In this document: positions 45,821 to 57,623 of the stretch, piece after piece
Layout of the letters: every line of letters begins with the position of its first letter
Numbering within the stretch: the first letter of the stretch is position 1
Assembly (NCBI RefSeq): GCF_016429015.1
Contig: NZ_JAELTU010000009.1
Location: forward strand, 1-64,000
Direction of reading: 5' to 3'
DNA length: 64,000 nt
From: Rhizobium sp. ASV20
GTDB lineage: Bacteria > Pseudomonadota > Alphaproteobacteria > Rhizobiales > Rhizobiaceae
The notes under the pieces: generated by a model
What the model was told of the DNA's origin: nothing
The model's database searches: none
Seen by the model: the letters and a program-made list of their open reading frames with translations, nothing else
Position numbers and translations under genes: made by a program

Positions 45821-46792
45821 TTACTCAGCCGCAAGCAGCAGCTTCTTGGCGCGAGCGGCACGCAGACGCTCGAAATCGTCGCCGGCATGATGCGAGGAGC
45901 GCGTCAGCGGGCTGGACGACACCATGAGGAAGCCCTTGGTATAAGCCACAGTCTCGTAGGACTTGAACTCTTCCGGCGTGACGAAGCTCATGACCTGATG
46001 ATGCTTGCGCGTCGGCTGCAGATACTGACCGATGGTCAGGAAGTCGACGTCGGCGGTGCGCAGGTCATCCATCAGTTGCAGGACTTCGTTGCGTTCCTCG
46101 CCGAGGCCCACCATGATACCCGATTTGGTGAACATTGTGGGGTCCAGTTCCTTGACCCGCTGCAGCAGGCGAACCGAATGGAAGTAACGCGCGCCGGGAC
46201 GTACCTTCAGGTAGTTGCCGGGCACGGTTTCCATATTGTGGTTGAAGACATCGGGCTTGGCGGCGACGACCCGCTCCAGAGCGCCCGGCTTCTTCAGGAA
46301 GTCCGGCGTCAGGATTTCGATGGTGGTTCCCGGCGAAGCAGCGCGGATTGCCCAGATGACCTTCTCGAAATGCTCCGCACCGCCGTCTTCGAGGTCGTCA
46401 CGGTCGACCGAGGTGATGACGACGTGGCTGAGCCCCATCTCCTTGACGGCCTTGGCGACATTTTCCGGCTCGGCCATATCAAGTGCATTCGGCTTGCCCG
46501 TCGCGACGTTGCAGAAGGCGCAAGCGCGCGTACAGATCTCGCCCATGATCATGAAGGTGGCGTGCTTTTTGTCCCAGCACTCGCCGATGTTCGGGCAGCC
46601 GGCCTCTTCGCAGACCGTGACGAGCTTGTGCTCCTTCACGATCGAGCGGGTTTCGGCATAGCCCTTCGAGGTCGGCGCCTTCACGCGGATCCAGTCCGGC
46701 TTGCGCAGAACTTCGGTATCCGGCCGATGTGCCTTCTCCGGGTGTCGTACGCGCTTGGCTTCCGGGTTGATCGTGTCGAGAATGGTGACCAT
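45821..46792 (-). CDS. lipA: Lipoyl synthase LipA
   Basis: A 323-residue radical SAM enzyme that inserts two sulfur atoms into octanoyl groups on lipoyl domains of PDH and related E2 proteins. Two iron-sulfur clusters are visible: the auxiliary [12 protein letters not shown] near residue 80 and the radical [16 protein letters not shown] near 106. [18 protein letters not shown] and [12 protein letters not shown] close it. The product modifies PdhB, PdhC and other lipoyl domains encoded upstream. Two small membrane protein genes lie between it and lpdA on the same strand. Confidence 0.97.
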   Translation of the reverse strand: MVTILDTINPEAKRVRHPEKAHRPDTEVLRKPDWIRVKAPTSKGYAETRSIVKEHKLVTVCEEAGCPNIGECWDKKHATFMIMGEICTRACAFCNVATGKPNALDMAEPENVAKAVKEMGLSHVVITSVDRDDLEDGGAEHFEKVIWAIRAASPGTTIEILTPDFLKKPGALERVVAAKPDVFNHNMETVPGNYLKVRPGARYFHSVRLLQRVKELDPTMFTKSGIMVGLGEERNEVLQLMDDLRTADVDFLTIGQYLQPTRKHHQVMSFVTPEEFKSYETVAYTKGFLMVSSSPLTRSSHHAGDDFERLRAARAKKLLLAAE

Positions 46793-46827
46793 GAAACGTC
46801 TACTTTCCGCCGCTCAAATGCGGCCCT

Positions 46828-47079
46828 TCATCGCCGTGCGACTTTGGCGAGGAATATCAGAATGCATGCACCGATGAAACCGGTGATGAAAAAGCCGAGC
46901 CGGCCGCCGGGTACGCCGACATGCAGGGCTACCAGCAGCCCTGCAGCGACGACCGAACCGGCAATACCGAGGATGATGTTGAGAATGATGCCATAGCGCG
47001 CATCCATCAGCTTGCCAGCGAGCCACCCCGCAAGACCGCCGATAATGATCAGACCCAGCCAACCAACGCTTTCCATCAA
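46828..47079 (-). CDS. GlsB/YeaQ/YmgE-family small membrane protein
   Basis: 83 residues, three hydrophobic spans: WLGLIIIGGLAGWLAGKLMD, then a glycine-rich NIILGIAGSVVAAGLL and a final FFITGFIGACILIFLAKV. Same family as the protein at 23421, with a similar layout and ending. Its role (envelope or general stress) is unknown. It is inserted between lpdA and lipA in the pdh gene series, probably cotranscribed, with 35 bp to lipA. Confidence 0.85.
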   Translation of the reverse strand: MMESVGWLGLIIIGGLAGWLAGKLMDARYGIILNIILGIAGSVVAAGLLVALHVGVPGGRLGFFITGFIGACILIFLAKVARR

Positions 47080-47146
47080 ACCCTCGTTTCAAGCGCAATT
47101 CAGGACAATCCTCCCGAATGCCGCGCTGCCTCTTACCGATAATGCG

Positions 47147-47401
47147 CTAGACGATCAATCTCGCCAGCAGCACCACGACGATCGCGCCGACGGTGGCATG
47201 GATGATTTCCACCACCAGCGCATTTTCAATGCCGAGCGAGATCCCGAAATAGTTGAACAGGAAGCCGCCCACAAAAGCGCCGATAACGCCACTCACAAGG
47301 CAACTGATAAGGCCGCCCCCACCGACGAGCAGGCTCGCGAGAAACCCTGCGACCAGACCGATAAGGAGAAAGACGACCCAACCTTGCGCAGCTATAGACA
47401 T
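47147..47401 (-). CDS. GlsB/YeaQ/YmgE-family small membrane protein
   Basis: 84 residues with the layout of the previous one: WVVFLLIGLVAGFLASLLVG, then a glycine-rich LISCLVSGVIGAFVGGFLF and a closing HATVGAIVVVLLARLIV. It differs from its neighbour in the loop (GGGGLISCL), so the pair is old. Located 67 bp upstream of the first copy and 55 bp after the lpdA stop codon. Function unknown. Confidence 0.82.
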   Translation of the reverse strand: MSIAAQGWVVFLLIGLVAGFLASLLVGGGGLISCLVSGVIGAFVGGFLFNYFGISLGIENALVVEIIHATVGAIVVVLLARLIV

Positions 47402-47456
47402 GTTGATTTCCTTTCCTGTTTTCCACCCTTTGGATAAAGGGCATGGCAGGAAATTA

Positions 47457-48902
47457 TCAAGCGTTCAGCACACGGCCATAGGCGTCGAGCACTGCTTCCT
47501 TCATCGTTTCCGAAACGGTCGGATGCGGGAAGATCGTATGCATCAACTCTTCTTCGGTCGTTTCCAGGTTCATGGCAACGACAAAGCCCTGAATGAGCTC
47601 GGTAACTTCTGCGCCGACCATGTGCGCGCCCAGCAATTCGCCGGTCTTCTTGTCGAAGATGACCTTGCAGAGGCCCTGATCCTCACCGAGCGCGATTGCC
47701 TTGCCGTTGGCGACGAAGGAGAAGCGGCCGACGCGGATGTCGCGGCCGAGTTCCTTGGCCTTGGCTTCCGTCAGACCGACTGAGGCGACCTGCGGATGGC
47801 AATAGGTGCAGCCCGGGACCTTGCTCTTGTCCGTCGGGTGAACATTCGGCAGACCTGCGATCTTCTCGATGCAGACAACGCCCTCATGCTCTGCCTTGTG
47901 GGCCAGCATCGGCGGTCCGGCGACGTCGCCGATCGCATAGATGCCGGGCACGTTGGTCTTGCCGTAGCCGTCGATGACAACGCAACCGCGGTCAGTCTTT
48001 ACGCCGAGCGCCTCGAGGCCGAGATTTTCGATGTTACCCTGAACGCCGACGGCCGAGATCATGCGGTCTGCAACGATCTGCTGAACCTTGCCGTCTTCGG
48101 TTTCGACATGGGCGGTGATGCTGTTGGCGGCCTTGTCGACCTTGATGACCTTCGCCTTGGTGAAGATCTTCAGGCCGCGCTTCTCAAGCTGCTTGCGGGC
48201 GATGCCAGAGACTTCGGCATCCTCGACCGGCATGATCGTCGGCATGACCTCGACGACGGTGACGTCGACGCCCATCGAACGATAGAAGCTGGCGAATTCG
48301 ATGCCGATGGCGCCCGAGCCCATGACGAGCAGCGACTTCGGCAGGAAGTCCGGCTTCAGCGCCTCGAAATAGGTCCAGATCAGCTTGCCATCCGGCTCGA
48401 TGCCGGGCAGAGCGCGAGGACGGGCACCAGTGGCAACGATGATGTGCTTGGCGGTGTAGGTGCCCTCGCCCTTGACGTTCTTCGGCACCGGATGCTGCGG
48501 CTCGACGGCCGGCTTGGTCGACTTGCTGACGACGATCTCGCCGGGCTTGGTGATCTTGGCTTCGCCCCAGATCACGTCGACCTTGTTCTTCTTCATCAGG
48601 AAGCCGACGCCGGTGTTCAAACGGGCGGAAACGCCACGCGAACGGGCGACAACTGCCTTTACATCAGCGCTCACCTTGCCTTCGAGAACGAGGCCGTAAT
48701 CCTTCAAATGGTTGGAATGGTCGAGGATTTCAGCGGAGCGAAGCAGCGCCTTCGTGGGGATGCAGCCCCAGTTGAGGCAGATGCCGCCCAGATGCTCGCG
48801 TTCGACGATCGCGGTCTTCAGGCCAAGCTGGCCGGCGCGCACGGCGGCGACATAACCGCCCGGACCGGAGCCGATGATAATGACGTCGTAATTCTCAGCC
48901 AT
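47457..48902 (-). CDS. lpdA: Dihydrolipoyl dehydrogenase (E3)
   Basis: A 481-residue flavoprotein that reoxidises dihydrolipoamide of the pyruvate dehydrogenase complex with NAD+. FAD site IIGSGPGGYVAAVRAGQLG; redox disulfide in GGICLNWGCIPTKALL near residue 43; NAD site VMGSGAIGIEFASFYRSMG; C-terminal catalytic histidine region HTIFPHPTVSETMKEA. Its place after pdhC in the series suggests that it serves PDH rather than the 2-oxoglutarate complex. A GDSL hydrolase gene separates it from pdhC. Confidence 0.97.
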   Translation of the reverse strand: MAENYDVIIIGSGPGGYVAAVRAGQLGLKTAIVEREHLGGICLNWGCIPTKALLRSAEILDHSNHLKDYGLVLEGKVSADVKAVVARSRGVSARLNTGVGFLMKKNKVDVIWGEAKITKPGEIVVSKSTKPAVEPQHPVPKNVKGEGTYTAKHIIVATGARPRALPGIEPDGKLIWTYFEALKPDFLPKSLLVMGSGAIGIEFASFYRSMGVDVTVVEVMPTIMPVEDAEVSGIARKQLEKRGLKIFTKAKVIKVDKAANSITAHVETEDGKVQQIVADRMISAVGVQGNIENLGLEALGVKTDRGCVVIDGYGKTNVPGIYAIGDVAGPPMLAHKAEHEGVVCIEKIAGLPNVHPTDKSKVPGCTYCHPQVASVGLTEAKAKELGRDIRVGRFSFVANGKAIALGEDQGLCKVIFDKKTGELLGAHMVGAEVTELIQGFVVAMNLETTEEELMHTIFPHPTVSETMKEAVLDAYGRVLNA

Positions 48903-48954
48903 GTGTTTCCTGCCTTATTGCTGGCGGCGGGTCAGAGCCGGCGCCTTGACTGTA

Positions 48955-49596
48955 TCAGAGACCGAGCATCATCCGCACGATCGGCTCGAGGCCGCGACCG
49001 AGCGCCCGGGTATTTTCCGCATCGAGATGAACGCCATCGAGCGGCGTGGTGATGGCAACCGTATTGGCATCGAAAAAGCCGCAACCCAGCTCGTCGGCCA
49101 GATCGCTGTAGAGCGTCGGCAGCTTGCTCGATTCCTTGACTGCGCCGAGGAAGCTCGCCGCGAAAGCGGCATTGGCCGTCTCGGTGACCGCCGGCGGGGC
49201 GACGATGAGGATATCGGGCACCTCATAATCGAAACCCCAGGCGTGATTGCGCACGAGCTGGACCAGCCTGCTGATGCCCTGCAGAGCAGCGAATGCCGAG
49301 CCGGCAACAACCGGCTTCATGTCATTCGTGCCGAGCAGGATGATCACGAGATCGAGCGGATTGTGGCTCTGCAGGATCGTCGGCAAAATCCTCGCGCCGT
49401 TGCGATCGCAATCGGCGAGATGATCGTCGAACGCCGTCGTGCGGCCGTTCAATCCTTCCGGGATCACGCGTGCCTGGTTGCCGAGCGCCTTTTGAAGCAC
49501 GCTCGGCCACCGATCTTCATAGGCATGACGACCGACCGTCTCGGCACTGTAGCCCCATGTCAGCGAGTCGCCGTAACACAGAACAGTCTTGGTCAT
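48955..49596 (-). CDS. SGNH/GDSL hydrolase (arylesterase type)
   Basis: 213 residues. Block I VLCYGDSLTWGYSAE holds the catalytic serine, block III is LLGTNDMK and block V DGVHLD holds the Asp-His pair. No signal peptide, so cytoplasmic. Such esterases of the arylesterase/lysophospholipase type often occur in rhizobia beside pdhC and lpdA. The substrate is unknown. It lies 24 bp after pdhC and 52 bp before lpdA, in the same direction, so it is part of the pdh transcript. Confidence 0.9.
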   Translation of the reverse strand: MTKTVLCYGDSLTWGYSAETVGRHAYEDRWPSVLQKALGNQARVIPEGLNGRTTAFDDHLADCDRNGARILPTILQSHNPLDLVIILLGTNDMKPVVAGSAFAALQGISRLVQLVRNHAWGFDYEVPDILIVAPPAVTETANAAFAASFLGAVKESSKLPTLYSDLADELGCGFFDANTVAITTPLDGVHLDAENTRALGRGLEPIVRMMLGL

Positions 49597-49620
49597 TCAT
49601 GCCTCCGTGTGCAGCCAGGC

Positions 49621-50988
49621 TCAGACGAGCATCCCCATCGGATTTTCGATGTAGCCCTTGAAGGCTGCCAGGAGCTCGGCACCGAGCGCACCGTCGACGG
49701 CACGATGGTCGGTCGACAGCGTGACGGTCATCACGGTGGCAATCGCCATTTCGCCCTTCTTGACGATGACGCGCTGTTCGCCAGCGCCAACGGCCAGGAT
49801 GGTCGCATGCGGCGGGTTTACGACGGCGGCAAAGTTCTTGACGCCCATCATGCCCATGTTCGACACGGCAGTCGTACCGCCCTGATACTCCTCAGGCTTC
49901 AGCTTGCGCTCCTTGGCGCGCTTGCCGTAGTCCTTCATCTCGTTGGAGATGGTGGAGAGCGTCTTCTGCTCAGCACTGCGGATGATCGGCGTGATCAGGC
50001 CGCCCGGAATGGAGACGGCAACGCCGACATCGGCATGCTTGTGCTTGACCATGGCACTGTCGGTCCAGGAGACGTTGGCATCCGGAACGTCGCGCAGCGC
50101 CAGCGCCAGGGCCTTGATGACCATGTCGTTGACCGAGAGCTTGTAGGCCGGGACACCATCCTTCGACTTCGGCGCGGAATCGTTGAGCTGCGTGCGGAGC
50201 GCCAGCAGCGCGTCGAGTTCGCAATCGACCGAGACGTAGAAGTGCGGGATCGTCTGCTTGGATTCCTGCAGGCGCTTGGCGATGGTCTTGCGCATGCCGT
50301 CATGCGGCACGAGCTCGTAGGAGCCCTGCTCGAACAGCTTGAGGACGGCATCGTCCGACATGCCCTTCGGTACTGCCGGAGCAGCAGCGGCCGCCGGCTG
50401 AGCAGCCGGTGCTGCTGCCGGAGCAGCCTTGGCGGTGCCGCCGGAAACAGCGGCTTCCACGTCCTTCTTGATAACGCGGCCATGCGGACCCGTGCCGGAG
50501 ACCGCGGCTACATCGATGCCCGCTTCCTTGGCAAGGCGGCGAGCGAGCGGGGACGCGAAGGTACGATGACCGTCGTTTGCAGCAGGAGCCGATGCCACCG
50601 GAGCCGGGGCGGGTGCAGCAGGAGCCGAAACGCTTGCCGGAGCAGGCGCTGCAGCGGGAGCGGCCTGAGGAGCCGCTTCTGCCTTCGGAGCCTCCTTGGC
50701 AGCCGGAGCCGCACCGGAGCCGGCTGCCGCAGCGGCGACATCCTCGCCATCGGCAGCAATCACGGCGATCAGGGCATTGACCTTGACGCCTTCGGTGCCG
50801 GCGGGAACGACGATCTTGGCGACCGTGCCCTCATCGACAGCCTCGACTTCCATCGTTGCCTTGTCAGTCTCGATCTCGGCGATGACATCGCCGGACTTGA
50901 TCTTGTCGCCTTCCTTGACCAGCCATTTGGCGAGGTTGCCCTCTTCCATGGTCGGCGAGAGGGCAGGCATAGTGATGTTGATAGGCAT
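49621..50988 (-). CDS. pdhC: Pyruvate dehydrogenase E2, dihydrolipoamide acetyltransferase
   Basis: 455 residues. The single N-terminal lipoyl domain has the modified lysine in [14 protein letters not shown] near residue 43. A long alanine/proline-rich linker (about 85-140) leads to the E3/E1-binding domain ([19 protein letters not shown], then [14 protein letters not shown]). The acetyltransferase core carries the catalytic [16 protein letters not shown]. It transfers acetyl groups to CoA. Fifteen bases follow pdhB, so coupling is likely. Confidence 0.97.
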   Translation of the reverse strand: MPINITMPALSPTMEEGNLAKWLVKEGDKIKSGDVIAEIETDKATMEVEAVDEGTVAKIVVPAGTEGVKVNALIAVIAADGEDVAAAAAGSGAAPAAKEAPKAEAAPQAAPAAAPAPASVSAPAAPAPAPVASAPAANDGHRTFASPLARRLAKEAGIDVAAVSGTGPHGRVIKKDVEAAVSGGTAKAAPAAAPAAQPAAAAAPAVPKGMSDDAVLKLFEQGSYELVPHDGMRKTIAKRLQESKQTIPHFYVSVDCELDALLALRTQLNDSAPKSKDGVPAYKLSVNDMVIKALALALRDVPDANVSWTDSAMVKHKHADVGVAVSIPGGLITPIIRSAEQKTLSTISNEMKDYGKRAKERKLKPEEYQGGTTAVSNMGMMGVKNFAAVVNPPHATILAVGAGEQRVIVKKGEMAIATVMTVTLSTDHRAVDGALGAELLAAFKGYIENPMGMLV

Positions 50989-51003
50989 CGATGAGCCCTC
51001 CCC

Positions 51004-52386
51004 TTACTTGTAGCAAACGGCCTTCACCGCATCGACCACTTCAGCGACGCTCGGGAGCGCCAGCTTTTCGAGGTTGGCGGCGTATGGCATGGGTACGTCC
51101 TTGCCAGCGATCGTCAGGATCGGCGCATCGAGATAATCGAAGGCCTGCTGCATGACGCGGGTGGCGATTTCCGTGCCGACGGACGACTGCGGATAGCCTT
51201 CCTCGACGGTGACCAGGCGGCCGGTCTTCTTGACCGATTCGATGATCGTCGGAAGATCCATCGGGCGGATGGTGCGCAGGTCGATGAGTTCGACATCGAT
51301 GCCCTGGGCTTCCAGCTCGGCGACAGCCTTCGTGGCATAAGTCATGCCGATGCCGAAGGAAACGACCGTGACGTCCTTGCCCGGACGGTGAATACGGGCC
51401 CTGCCGATCGGCAGAACGAAGTTATCCAGCTTCGGCACGTCGAAGTGCTGACCGTAGAGGATTTCGTTCTCGAGGAAGATGACCGGGTTCGGATCGCGGA
51501 TGGCAGCCTTGAGCAGACCCTTGGCGTCGGCTGCCGTGTAGGGCATGACGACCTTGAGGCCCGGAATGTGGCTGTACCAAGCGGCGTAGTCCTGGCTGTG
51601 CTGAGCGCCAACGCGAGCGGCGGCACCGTTCGGACCGCGGAAGACGATCGGAGCACCCATCTGGCCGCCGGACATGTAGAGCGTCTTGGCGGCGGAGTTG
51701 ATGATCTGGTCGATCGCCTGCATGGCGAAGTTGAAGGTCATGAACTCGACGATCGGGCGGAGGCCGGCCATTGCAGCACCGACGCCGATACCGGCAAAAC
51801 CATGCTCGGTGATCGGGGTATCGATAACGCGACGAGCACCGAATTCCTGCAGCAGACCCTGGGTCACCTTGTAGGCGCCCTGGTATTCAGCCACTTCTTC
51901 ACCCATGACGAAAACGTCCGGGTTGGCGCGCATTTCTTCGGCCATGGCATCGCGCAGCGCTTCACGGACCGTCATCGATACCATTTCGGTACCGGCCGGA
52001 ACTTCCGGATCAGCGGCGGCGGCAACCTTCGGCTGGGCGGGAACCGGTGCAGCTGCCTGAGCCGGAGCGGCGGCGGGAGCTTCGGTCTTTGCCGGCTCAG
52101 CAGCCGGAGCAGCCTTGGCAGACGAAATGGCATCGGCCGATTCACCGTCCTGCAGCAGGATGGCGATCTTGGTGTTGACCTTGACGCCTTCCGTGCCAGC
52201 GTCGATCAGCAGCTTGCCGATCGTGCCTTCGTCGACGGCTTCCACTTCCATGGTGGCCTTGTCGGTTTCGATTTCGGCAATGACGTCACCGGAAACGACC
52301 TTGTCGCCTTCCTTCTTGAGCCATTTCGAAAGAGTACCCTCTTCCATCGTCGGAGAAAGGGCGGGCATGAGAATGTCGATGGGCAT
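51004..52386 (-). CDS. pdhB: Pyruvate dehydrogenase E1 beta subunit with N-terminal lipoyl domain
   Basis: 460 residues from the ATG at 52384-52386 ([12 protein letters not shown]). Residues 1 to about 78 are a lipoyl domain ([17 protein letters not shown]), followed by an Ala/Pro-rich linker (about 80-135). Then comes the E1 beta transketolase-type domain: [22 protein letters not shown], and [19 protein letters not shown]. Having a lipoyl domain on E1 beta is known in alphaproteobacteria. With PdhA it forms the decarboxylating heterotetramer. Confidence 0.96.
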   Translation of the reverse strand: MPIDILMPALSPTMEEGTLSKWLKKEGDKVVSGDVIAEIETDKATMEVEAVDEGTIGKLLIDAGTEGVKVNTKIAILLQDGESADAISSAKAAPAAEPAKTEAPAAAPAQAAAPVPAQPKVAAAADPEVPAGTEMVSMTVREALRDAMAEEMRANPDVFVMGEEVAEYQGAYKVTQGLLQEFGARRVIDTPITEHGFAGIGVGAAMAGLRPIVEFMTFNFAMQAIDQIINSAAKTLYMSGGQMGAPIVFRGPNGAAARVGAQHSQDYAAWYSHIPGLKVVMPYTAADAKGLLKAAIRDPNPVIFLENEILYGQHFDVPKLDNFVLPIGRARIHRPGKDVTVVSFGIGMTYATKAVAELEAQGIDVELIDLRTIRPMDLPTIIESVKKTGRLVTVEEGYPQSSVGTEIATRVMQQAFDYLDAPILTIAGKDVPMPYAANLEKLALPSVAEVVDAVKAVCYK

Positions 52387-52402
52387 AGTGTCCCTCCCCG
52401 AT

Positions 52403-53446
52403 TTAGAGCAGAATGTCGGTGTAGAGCTCGGATGCATCCGGCTCCGGATCGTTCTGGGCGAAATCGGCGCTGTCTGCGACGATGTCGCGAACATCCTTGT
52501 CGATATCCTTCAGATCGTCCTCGGTCGCCCAGCCCTTTTCGAGGAGGCGAGCGCGAACCTGCTCGATCGGGTCATGCTCGGAGCGCATCTTCTGCACTTC
52601 GTCCTTCGAGCGATACTTCGCCGGGTCGGACATCGAGTGACCACGGTAGCGGTAGGTCAGCATTTCGAGGATGATCGGGCCCTTGCCGGAGCGGCAATGC
52701 GCAACAGCTTCGTCAGCCGCAGCTTTGACGGCGCGGACATCCATGCCGTCGACCTGGATACCGGGAATGCCGAAGGAAGCGCCGCGCTTGGAGAAATCGG
52801 CCTGCGCGGTGGCGCGAGCGGTCGAGGTGCCCATGGCGTAGCGGTTGTTTTCGATGACGAAAATCACCGGCAGCTTCCAGAGCTGCGCCATGTTGAAGCT
52901 TTCGTAGACCTGGCCCTGGTTGGCAGCGCCGTCGCCGAAATAGGCAACGCTGACATTGTCGTTGCCGCGATACCAGTTGGCAAAGCCAAGGCCGGTGCCG
53001 AGCGAGACCTGAGCGCCGACGATGCCGTGACCGCCGTAGAAATTCTTTTCCTTGGAGAACATGTGCATGGAGCCGCCCTTCCCTCGGGAATAGCCGCCCT
53101 GGCGTCCAGTCAACTCGGCCATGACACCGCGTGCGTTCATGCCGGTTGCCAGCATGTGGCCGTGGTCGCGATAGCCGGTAATAACCTGATCGCCATCCTT
53201 CAGCGCCATCTGCATGCCGACGACGACTGCTTCCTGGCCGATGTAGAGATGACAGAAGCCACCGATGAAGCCCATGCCGTAAAGCTGGCCGGCCTTCTCT
53301 TCGAAGCGGCGGATCAAGAGCATCTCACGATAAGCGTTGAGCTCCGCATCACGATCGAAATCTGCGATCGGACCGCCATTGGTTTCCTTGGCTGATCTTG
53401 ATGCTGTTTTACGGCTGGAAACGGACGCGTTTTTTCGCGGCGCCAT
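52403..53446 (-). CDS. pdhA: Pyruvate dehydrogenase E1 alpha subunit
   Basis: 347 residues. The thiamine diphosphate motif begins [19 protein letters not shown] near residue 170. The phosphorylation-loop region found in eukaryotic E1 alpha ([18 protein letters not shown]) is present. [18 protein letters not shown] is the typical start of the fold. It heads the pdhA-pdhB-pdhC series. A lysine/arginine/serine-rich tail of about 20 residues precedes the fold. The promoter must lie in the 150 bp upstream. Confidence 0.97.
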   Translation of the reverse strand: MAPRKNASVSSRKTASRSAKETNGGPIADFDRDAELNAYREMLLIRRFEEKAGQLYGMGFIGGFCHLYIGQEAVVVGMQMALKDGDQVITGYRDHGHMLATGMNARGVMAELTGRQGGYSRGKGGSMHMFSKEKNFYGGHGIVGAQVSLGTGLGFANWYRGNDNVSVAYFGDGAANQGQVYESFNMAQLWKLPVIFVIENNRYAMGTSTARATAQADFSKRGASFGIPGIQVDGMDVRAVKAAADEAVAHCRSGKGPIILEMLTYRYRGHSMSDPAKYRSKDEVQKMRSEHDPIEQVRARLLEKGWATEDDLKDIDKDVRDIVADSADFAQNDPEPDASELYTDILL

Positions 53447-53597
53447 TCAACCCTCCCTGTGTGAGTAGCCTCGTTTCTTGTCGAGGCGTAACATAGGCAA
53501 GATTACCCGCTACAGCAATGCCATAATTGCATGGCTCATATTCTTTGCAAGTTATTGATATAGCTCGCAAAAATCCAATTAACCGAAATCCGGTTAA

Positions 53598-53915
53598 TTA
53601 TGGCTGTTTATTGAAAATGACGATCTCGTTCGCCTTGGAGTATGTCAGCTGGTAGCGCGCATATTGGTCGAGCATATCCTTATCCAGGGAGCCGTCGCTG
53701 AGCAGAGCGACCTCCTTTTCAAGGTGCTCGCGCTTGGCGACGAGATCCGCCAATTCCTTGCTACGGTCGATGCGGCGCTGCTCGAAAACCTCGGTTGCCT
53801 TCAGCCCGTAATCGCCATGAACGCAATGATAACCGAAGTAACTCACAAAAGCGATCGTAATGGCGGGCAGAATGAAACGGCCGAACTTTCTCTTCTTATG
53901 ATACTTTGTCCACAT
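53598..53915 (-). CDS. Septum formation initiator family protein (FtsB/DivIC-like)
   Basis: 105 residues: a short N-terminal basic stretch (MWTKYHKKRKFGRF), one membrane span (about 15-32), and a predicted coiled coil at about 40-80 (RRIDRSKELADLVAKREHL). This is the layout of FtsB, which joins FtsL and FtsQ in the divisome. The C-terminal tail ends KANEIVIFNKQP. In rhizobia this gene usually lies upstream of pdhA near eno, as here. Confidence 0.88.
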   Translation of the reverse strand: MWTKYHKKRKFGRFILPAITIAFVSYFGYHCVHGDYGLKATEVFEQRRIDRSKELADLVAKREHLEKEVALLSDGSLDKDMLDQYARYQLTYSKANEIVIFNKQP

Positions 53916-54065
53916 ACTCGCTCGAAACGCTCTTGCCGTTAGGCGATCTCATCAAGGCCAGCGCCGCAAACATTGCAGCCAAAGACAAGATCACATCAAA
54001 TCAAACACCTAGCGCTAAATTAACCGGGAGAGATTAACCGTCCGTTGACTCTAACTACGCCGGCC

Positions 54066-54095
54066 AACAAAAAACCGCGCCCTTGGGGCGCGGTT
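54066..54095 (-). terminator. Intrinsic terminator after eno
   Basis: A 10-bp stem AACCGCGCCC / GGGCGCGGTT with a 3-nt loop, followed on the minus strand by TTTT. It ends 56 bp after the eno stop codon. Confidence 0.92.
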
Positions 54096-54150
54096 CGATT
54101 TCAGCACATCATGCAATTTGCAGCCCCATGAGGATACTGCAGATCAGGCA

Positions 54151-55446
<1,296 letters not shown>

Positions 55447-55573
55447 TTATAAATCGATTTAAATCGTCATAATCGAAGGCGCGGAAATTACAATGCGGAA
55501 CCACGCCTTGATTTGACACTCCTACAGGCCGCCTAGCGCAAATTCATGTCAGCCTGTTGAATGCCTGAATTTT

Positions 55574-56413
55574 TCAAGCCTTGGCGACGGCGTCGAAGGC
55601 CAGCAGCTTCTCGAGAAGCCGCGGCATATCCTTCAGATAGACCATGTTCGGGCCGTCTGACGGCGCATTGTCCGGATCCTCATGCGTTTCGAGGAAGACG
55701 CCGGCAACACCGACAGCAACGGCGGCGCGCGCCAAAGTTTCGACGAAGCGGCGGTCGCCACCTGTAGAACCACCCTGCCCGCCGGGCTGCTGCACCGAGT
55801 GAGTCGCATCGAAGATGACAGGCGCGCCCATCGCCGCCATGATCGGCAGCGAGCGCATGTCGGAGACGAGCGTGTTGTAGCCGAAGGAGGCGCCGCGCTC
55901 GCAAAGCAGAATGTTCGGATTGCCGCTTTCATTGAGCTTGGCAAGCACGTTCTTCATGTCCCAGGGCGCGAGGAATTGTCCCTTCTTGACGTTGACAACA
56001 CGGCCGGTTTTGGCAGCGGCAACCAGAAGATCGGTCTGGCGCGACAGGAAGGCCGGGATCTGCAGGATATCGACCGTCTTGGCGACGACGGCACACTGCT
56101 CTTCCGTGTGGATATCAGTCAGAACAGGAAAGCCATATTCCTTCTTCAGATCGGCGAAGACTTCCATCGATTTTTCAAGACCGATACCGCGCTTGCCGGA
56201 AAGCGACGTGCGGTTCGCTTTGTCATAGGACGATTTGTAGACGAGGCCGAGGCCGAGCTTGTCGCAAAGTTCCTTCAAAACGCCTGCGACCATGAAAGCA
56301 TGTTCACGGCTTTCCATCTGGCAGGGACCGGCAATCAGCGAGAGCCTGGCGTTGTTGGAGAACAGGACCTTGGAGGCTCCCTCACCGACGATCACTTCGG
56401 AATTCGTGCTCAT
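55574..56413 (-). CDS. kdsA: 3-deoxy-8-phosphooctulonate synthase (Kdo-8-P synthase)
   Basis: 279 residues. It condenses PEP with arabinose-5-phosphate to make the Kdo precursor for lipopolysaccharide. LIAGPCQMESREHAFMVAG and SSYDKANRTSLSGKRG are the PEP-binding and active-site blocks. DATHSVQQPGGQGGSTGGDR is the conserved signature near 205. It overlaps the VOC-family gene upstream by 4 bp, which suggests translational coupling. Confidence 0.97.
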   Translation of the reverse strand: MSTNSEVIVGEGASKVLFSNNARLSLIAGPCQMESREHAFMVAGVLKELCDKLGLGLVYKSSYDKANRTSLSGKRGIGLEKSMEVFADLKKEYGFPVLTDIHTEEQCAVVAKTVDILQIPAFLSRQTDLLVAAAKTGRVVNVKKGQFLAPWDMKNVLAKLNESGNPNILLCERGASFGYNTLVSDMRSLPIMAAMGAPVIFDATHSVQQPGGQGGSTGGDRRFVETLARAAVAVGVAGVFLETHEDPDNAPSDGPNMVYLKDMPRLLEKLLAFDAVAKA

Positions 56414-57297
56414 GCTATCTCCTCGAAGGCGAACAACGCGCCCTGTTCGGGCGCCAGCCGCGCCAAAATACGATTGTTCTTTCGCGTGTATGTGACGCCG
56501 TTAGCAGCGAAATGCGACGATGTCACGGAAAGATCGCGCGTTTTGAAAAGGATTGCCCGCGCCCGCAGACCCTGATCACGGTCGCTGACCCGCAAATCGT
56601 AAAACGCCTCGATACCTTCCGGCGTTAAAAGCTCCAGATCGGCATTGGCGGCCCTGATCGTCAAGCCGAAGGAATGCTCCGATACCCTGGGGCCGTCGAG
56701 AACATCCTCGAAAAAGCTCCTGAATGCAGCCGGCCTGTTCGTCGACATCGCTACCCGCGCAATGCCGGTGACGCCGTTTTCATGGCGTTCGAGCATGGTG
56801 CGGTCGGCCGGTAGCGGGTTGATACGCTGACAGCAGAACGCCAGAAAATCCGGCGCGCGCAAATCTGCCGCGAAAGCGAGGCGAAAACCGGCCGTCGCTT
56901 CCGTTCCATCCGGCATCTTCATGGGGCGCGAAAAATCCAGCATCGGCCCTGCCGAGATCGTCGCAGCCCTCAAACGCGCATCATCGGCAACCGCGTCATC
57001 TGTGCCGAAGACCACCGCCGAGAAGCCGTCGTCCCCGACGCGAAAGCGATAGGCCTGATCGCGTGCGACAAAGACATTGCCGTCGGCGGCGCTCGCTTCG
57101 CATTGCTCCTGCGACGCCACGCCCAAGGGCTCCAGATACGTCTTGTCAGAGAAGAAGACGCAGGCATTCTCGGTACCGAAAGGATGGCGGGCATCAGGAG
57201 CAACCGTGAAGCCGAGCTTGCCGAGACGTTCGCGCGCCAAAGCAATGTTGACGGTCGGCAGAACGAGATGATCCAGCGGATGCGGCGACGAAGTCAT
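56410..57297 (-). CDS. VOC-superfamily (glyoxalase-like) protein
   Basis: 295 residues with two betaalphabeta-type modules. The first opens HPLDHLVLPTVNIALARERL and GTENACVFFSDKTYLEPLG; the second opens NGVTGIARVAMSTNRPAAFR. The family includes lyases, dioxygenases and binding proteins; the metal site would be His in LDHLVL and Glu in YLEPLG. Substrate unknown. Coupled to kdsA by 4 bp, which could reflect only shared expression. Confidence 0.78.
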   Translation of the reverse strand: MTSSPHPLDHLVLPTVNIALARERLGKLGFTVAPDARHPFGTENACVFFSDKTYLEPLGVASQEQCEASAADGNVFVARDQAYRFRVGDDGFSAVVFGTDDAVADDARLRAATISAGPMLDFSRPMKMPDGTEATAGFRLAFAADLRAPDFLAFCCQRINPLPADRTMLERHENGVTGIARVAMSTNRPAAFRSFFEDVLDGPRVSEHSFGLTIRAANADLELLTPEGIEAFYDLRVSDRDQGLRARAILFKTRDLSVTSSHFAANGVTYTRKNNRILARLAPEQGALFAFEEIA

Positions 57298-57623
57298 GGC
57301 TTCTCCTGTTTCCGAACGGAGCAGATTTGCGCCTATCCATCGGCTATTTCAAGATGGCAACGGAGGACTCGATAAGACCAGCAAGCGATCTCGCAAACGT
57401 GACCGTTGATTCGCCTCCGTAGCCGGCTCATCCTGCCCAACATCTCCCGGCAGCAACTGCATACAGACGTGTTAAATCGCCGCGTTTGAAAAGTCGGTTA
57501 GATCAATTTTTCCATGTTTATCAACGAGCTAGATTGGGCGTCATCCCGCGGGTCAGTCGAGGGATCCATTCGATAATGATAATTATTTAATTGATCGGGC
57601 GCGACTTTACCGAAATTTAAGTA
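57298..57623. other. Intergenic region between VOC and lexA
   Basis: Just over 300 bp, AT-rich towards lexA. It holds the upstream part of the lexA regulatory region and a possible promoter for the VOC gene on the other strand. No gene is supported. Confidence 0.4.
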
